NCBI GenBank assembly: GCA_963752605.1
Contig: CAVVYW010000006.1
Span: forward strand, 310,001-374,000
DNA length: 64,000 bases
Direction of reading: 5' to 3'
Source of the DNA: CAVVYW01 sp963752605
GTDB taxonomy: Bacteria; Actinomycetota; Thermoleophilia; Solirubrobacterales; 70-9
Part shown: positions 63,269-64,000 of the stretch, piece after piece
How the letters are laid out: the number at the start of each line of letters is the position of its first letter
Numbering within the stretch: the stretch's first letter is position 1
The notes under the pieces: model-generated
Told to the model about the DNA's origin: nothing
Seen by the model: only the letters and a program-made list of their open reading frames with translations
Database searches by the model: none
Position numbers and translations under genes: made by a program

Positions 63269-64000
63269 TTGGACCTGCTCGAATATCAGGGAAAGCAGCT
63301 GTTCGCCGCGCACGGTGTCCCCGTTCCCGAGGGAAGGCCGGCCGACAGCGTGGAAAAGGCGGTCGAAGCGGCCGAGGAGATCGGCTACCCGTGCGTGATC
63401 AAGGCACAGGTGCAGATCGGGGGTCGCGGCAAGGCGGGCGGGATCAAGGTCGCCGAGAACCGGGAGCAGGCGGAGGAGCACGCGAACGCCATCCTCGGCA
63501 TGGATATCCGCGGGCCTCGCGGCGAGGGGCCCTTCACCGTGAAGGAGGTCTGGGTCGAGACCGCCTCCGAGATCGCCTCGGAGTACTACGCCTCGATCAT
63601 CCTCGACCGCTCGGCGAAGAAGCTGATGACCATGCTCTCGACGATGGGCGGGATGAATGTCGAGGAGATCGCGGAGAAGGACCCCGATGCCCTGGTCAAG
63701 CGGCACGTCGAGCCGAACAACGGCTTCGGGCCCAAGCAGGCGGAGCAGCTCGCCACTGACGCCGGAGTGGACGAGGACCTGCGCAAGCCGACCGCGGAGC
63801 TCCTCGCCAAGCTCTACGACGCCTTCAACGAGCTCGACGCCACCCTGATCGAGGTCAACCCGCTGGTGGTGACCAAGGGCAAGGACGTGATCGCCCTCGA
63901 CTCCAAGACGACGATCGACAACAACGCCCTCTACCGCCACGAGGACCTGGCCGACCTGGAGGAGAGCTTCATCGAGGACCCTCAGGAGCGGCTCGCGAAG
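63269..64000 (+). CDS. sucC: Succinyl-CoA synthetase beta subunit (cut at window end)
   Basis: The first 244 codons of SucC, ATP-grasp subunit of succinyl-CoA ligase. It starts at TTG: LDLLEYQGKQLFAAHGVPVPEG, then IKAQVQIGGRGKAGGIKVAEN and LIEVNPLVVTKGKDVIALDSKTTIDNNAL. A TAGCCT box lies at 63252-63257. The 3' end lies outside the window. Its place after the carboxylase and mutase genes fits propionate and TCA-cycle flux. Confidence 0.92.
   Translation, partial: MDLLEYQGKQLFAAHGVPVPEGRPADSVEKAVEAAEEIGYPCVIKAQVQIGGRGKAGGIKVAENREQAEEHANAILGMDIRGPRGEGPFTVKEVWVETASEIASEYYASIILDRSAKKLMTMLSTMGGMNVEEIAEKDPDALVKRHVEPNNGFGPKQAEQLATDAGVDEDLRKPTAELLAKLYDAFNELDATLIEVNPLVVTKGKDVIALDSKTTIDNNALYRHEDLADLEESFIEDPQERLAK

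Overview
The window is a GC-rich (roughly 70% GC) bacterial chromosome segment whose coding style and gene content suggest a Thermoleophilia/Solirubrobacterales-like actinobacterium. The pointers are a class II ribonucleotide reductase behind nrdR, actinobacterial acyl-CoA carboxylase beta and epsilon subunits, small secreted proteins with a (T/S)YANVMAT N-terminus, collagen-like surface proteins, and starts preceded by a TANNNT box 6-9 nt upstream with no Shine-Dalgarno. The taxonomic placement is an inference.

Layout. 1-9.4 kb: sugar aminotransferase (cut by the window edge), thioesterase, large membrane protein, a frameshifted hypothetical, two tandem GH-A-type glycosidases, a trypsin-like protease, tRNA-Thr(CGT) and a beta-lactamase-fold hydrolase. 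9.4-16.5 kb: two-component system, then holB-tmk-topA. 16.7-24.8 kb: sugar epimerase, siroheme synthase, ABC exporter, hemolysin-III protein, nrdR-nrdJ. 24.8-30 kb: MarR/YceI/FMN reductase, amine oxidase, PhzF, diguanylate cyclase. 30-42.4 kb is an accessory surface region: secreted proteins, a sigma factor fused to an anti-sigma-like module, UDP-glucuronate decarboxylase, four secreted proteins of collagen-like or related type, an FG-GAP protein, and an HxlR/MFS pair. 42.5-47 kb: SDR, wecB, glycosyltransferase 2, DUF2304-like. 47-52.6 kb: methylmalonyl-CoA mutase and acyl-CoA carboxylase subunits, interrupted by an NHL-repeat protein, then dodecin. 52.6-60.7 kb: ornithine-cyclodeaminase-like gene, a structured non-coding region, and an assimilatory sulfate reduction cluster (sulfite reductase, cysH, sat, cysC, PHP phosphatase, Rrf2 regulator, TSUP permease). 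60.7-64 kb: biotin carboxylase, HAD hydrolase, start of sucC.

How genes work together. Sat, CysC, CysH and the siroheme-dependent reductase form a route from sulfate to sulfide. The siroheme synthase at 17.7 kb supplies the cofactor and the PHP phosphatase may remove PAP. The biotin carboxylase, carboxyltransferase, epsilon subunit, mutase and SucC fit propionyl-CoA to succinyl-CoA metabolism. NrdR probably controls its own operon with nrdJ.

Most unusual features: (1) a 91-nt tRNA-like cloverleaf at 53657-53747 with an 8-bp acceptor and 4-bp T stem, a long variable arm, but no U33; (2) two tandem hairpin pairs just after it with compensatory base changes; (3) repeated fragments of the 3' end of the UDP-glucuronate decarboxylase gene separating secreted-protein cassettes; (4) the sigma/anti-sigma-like fusion; (5) a shared basic two-cysteine C-terminal tail on two secreted repeat proteins. 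Eight genes, including the essential tmk and nrdJ, carry eleven single-base frameshifts. These look like assembly indels rather than biology.
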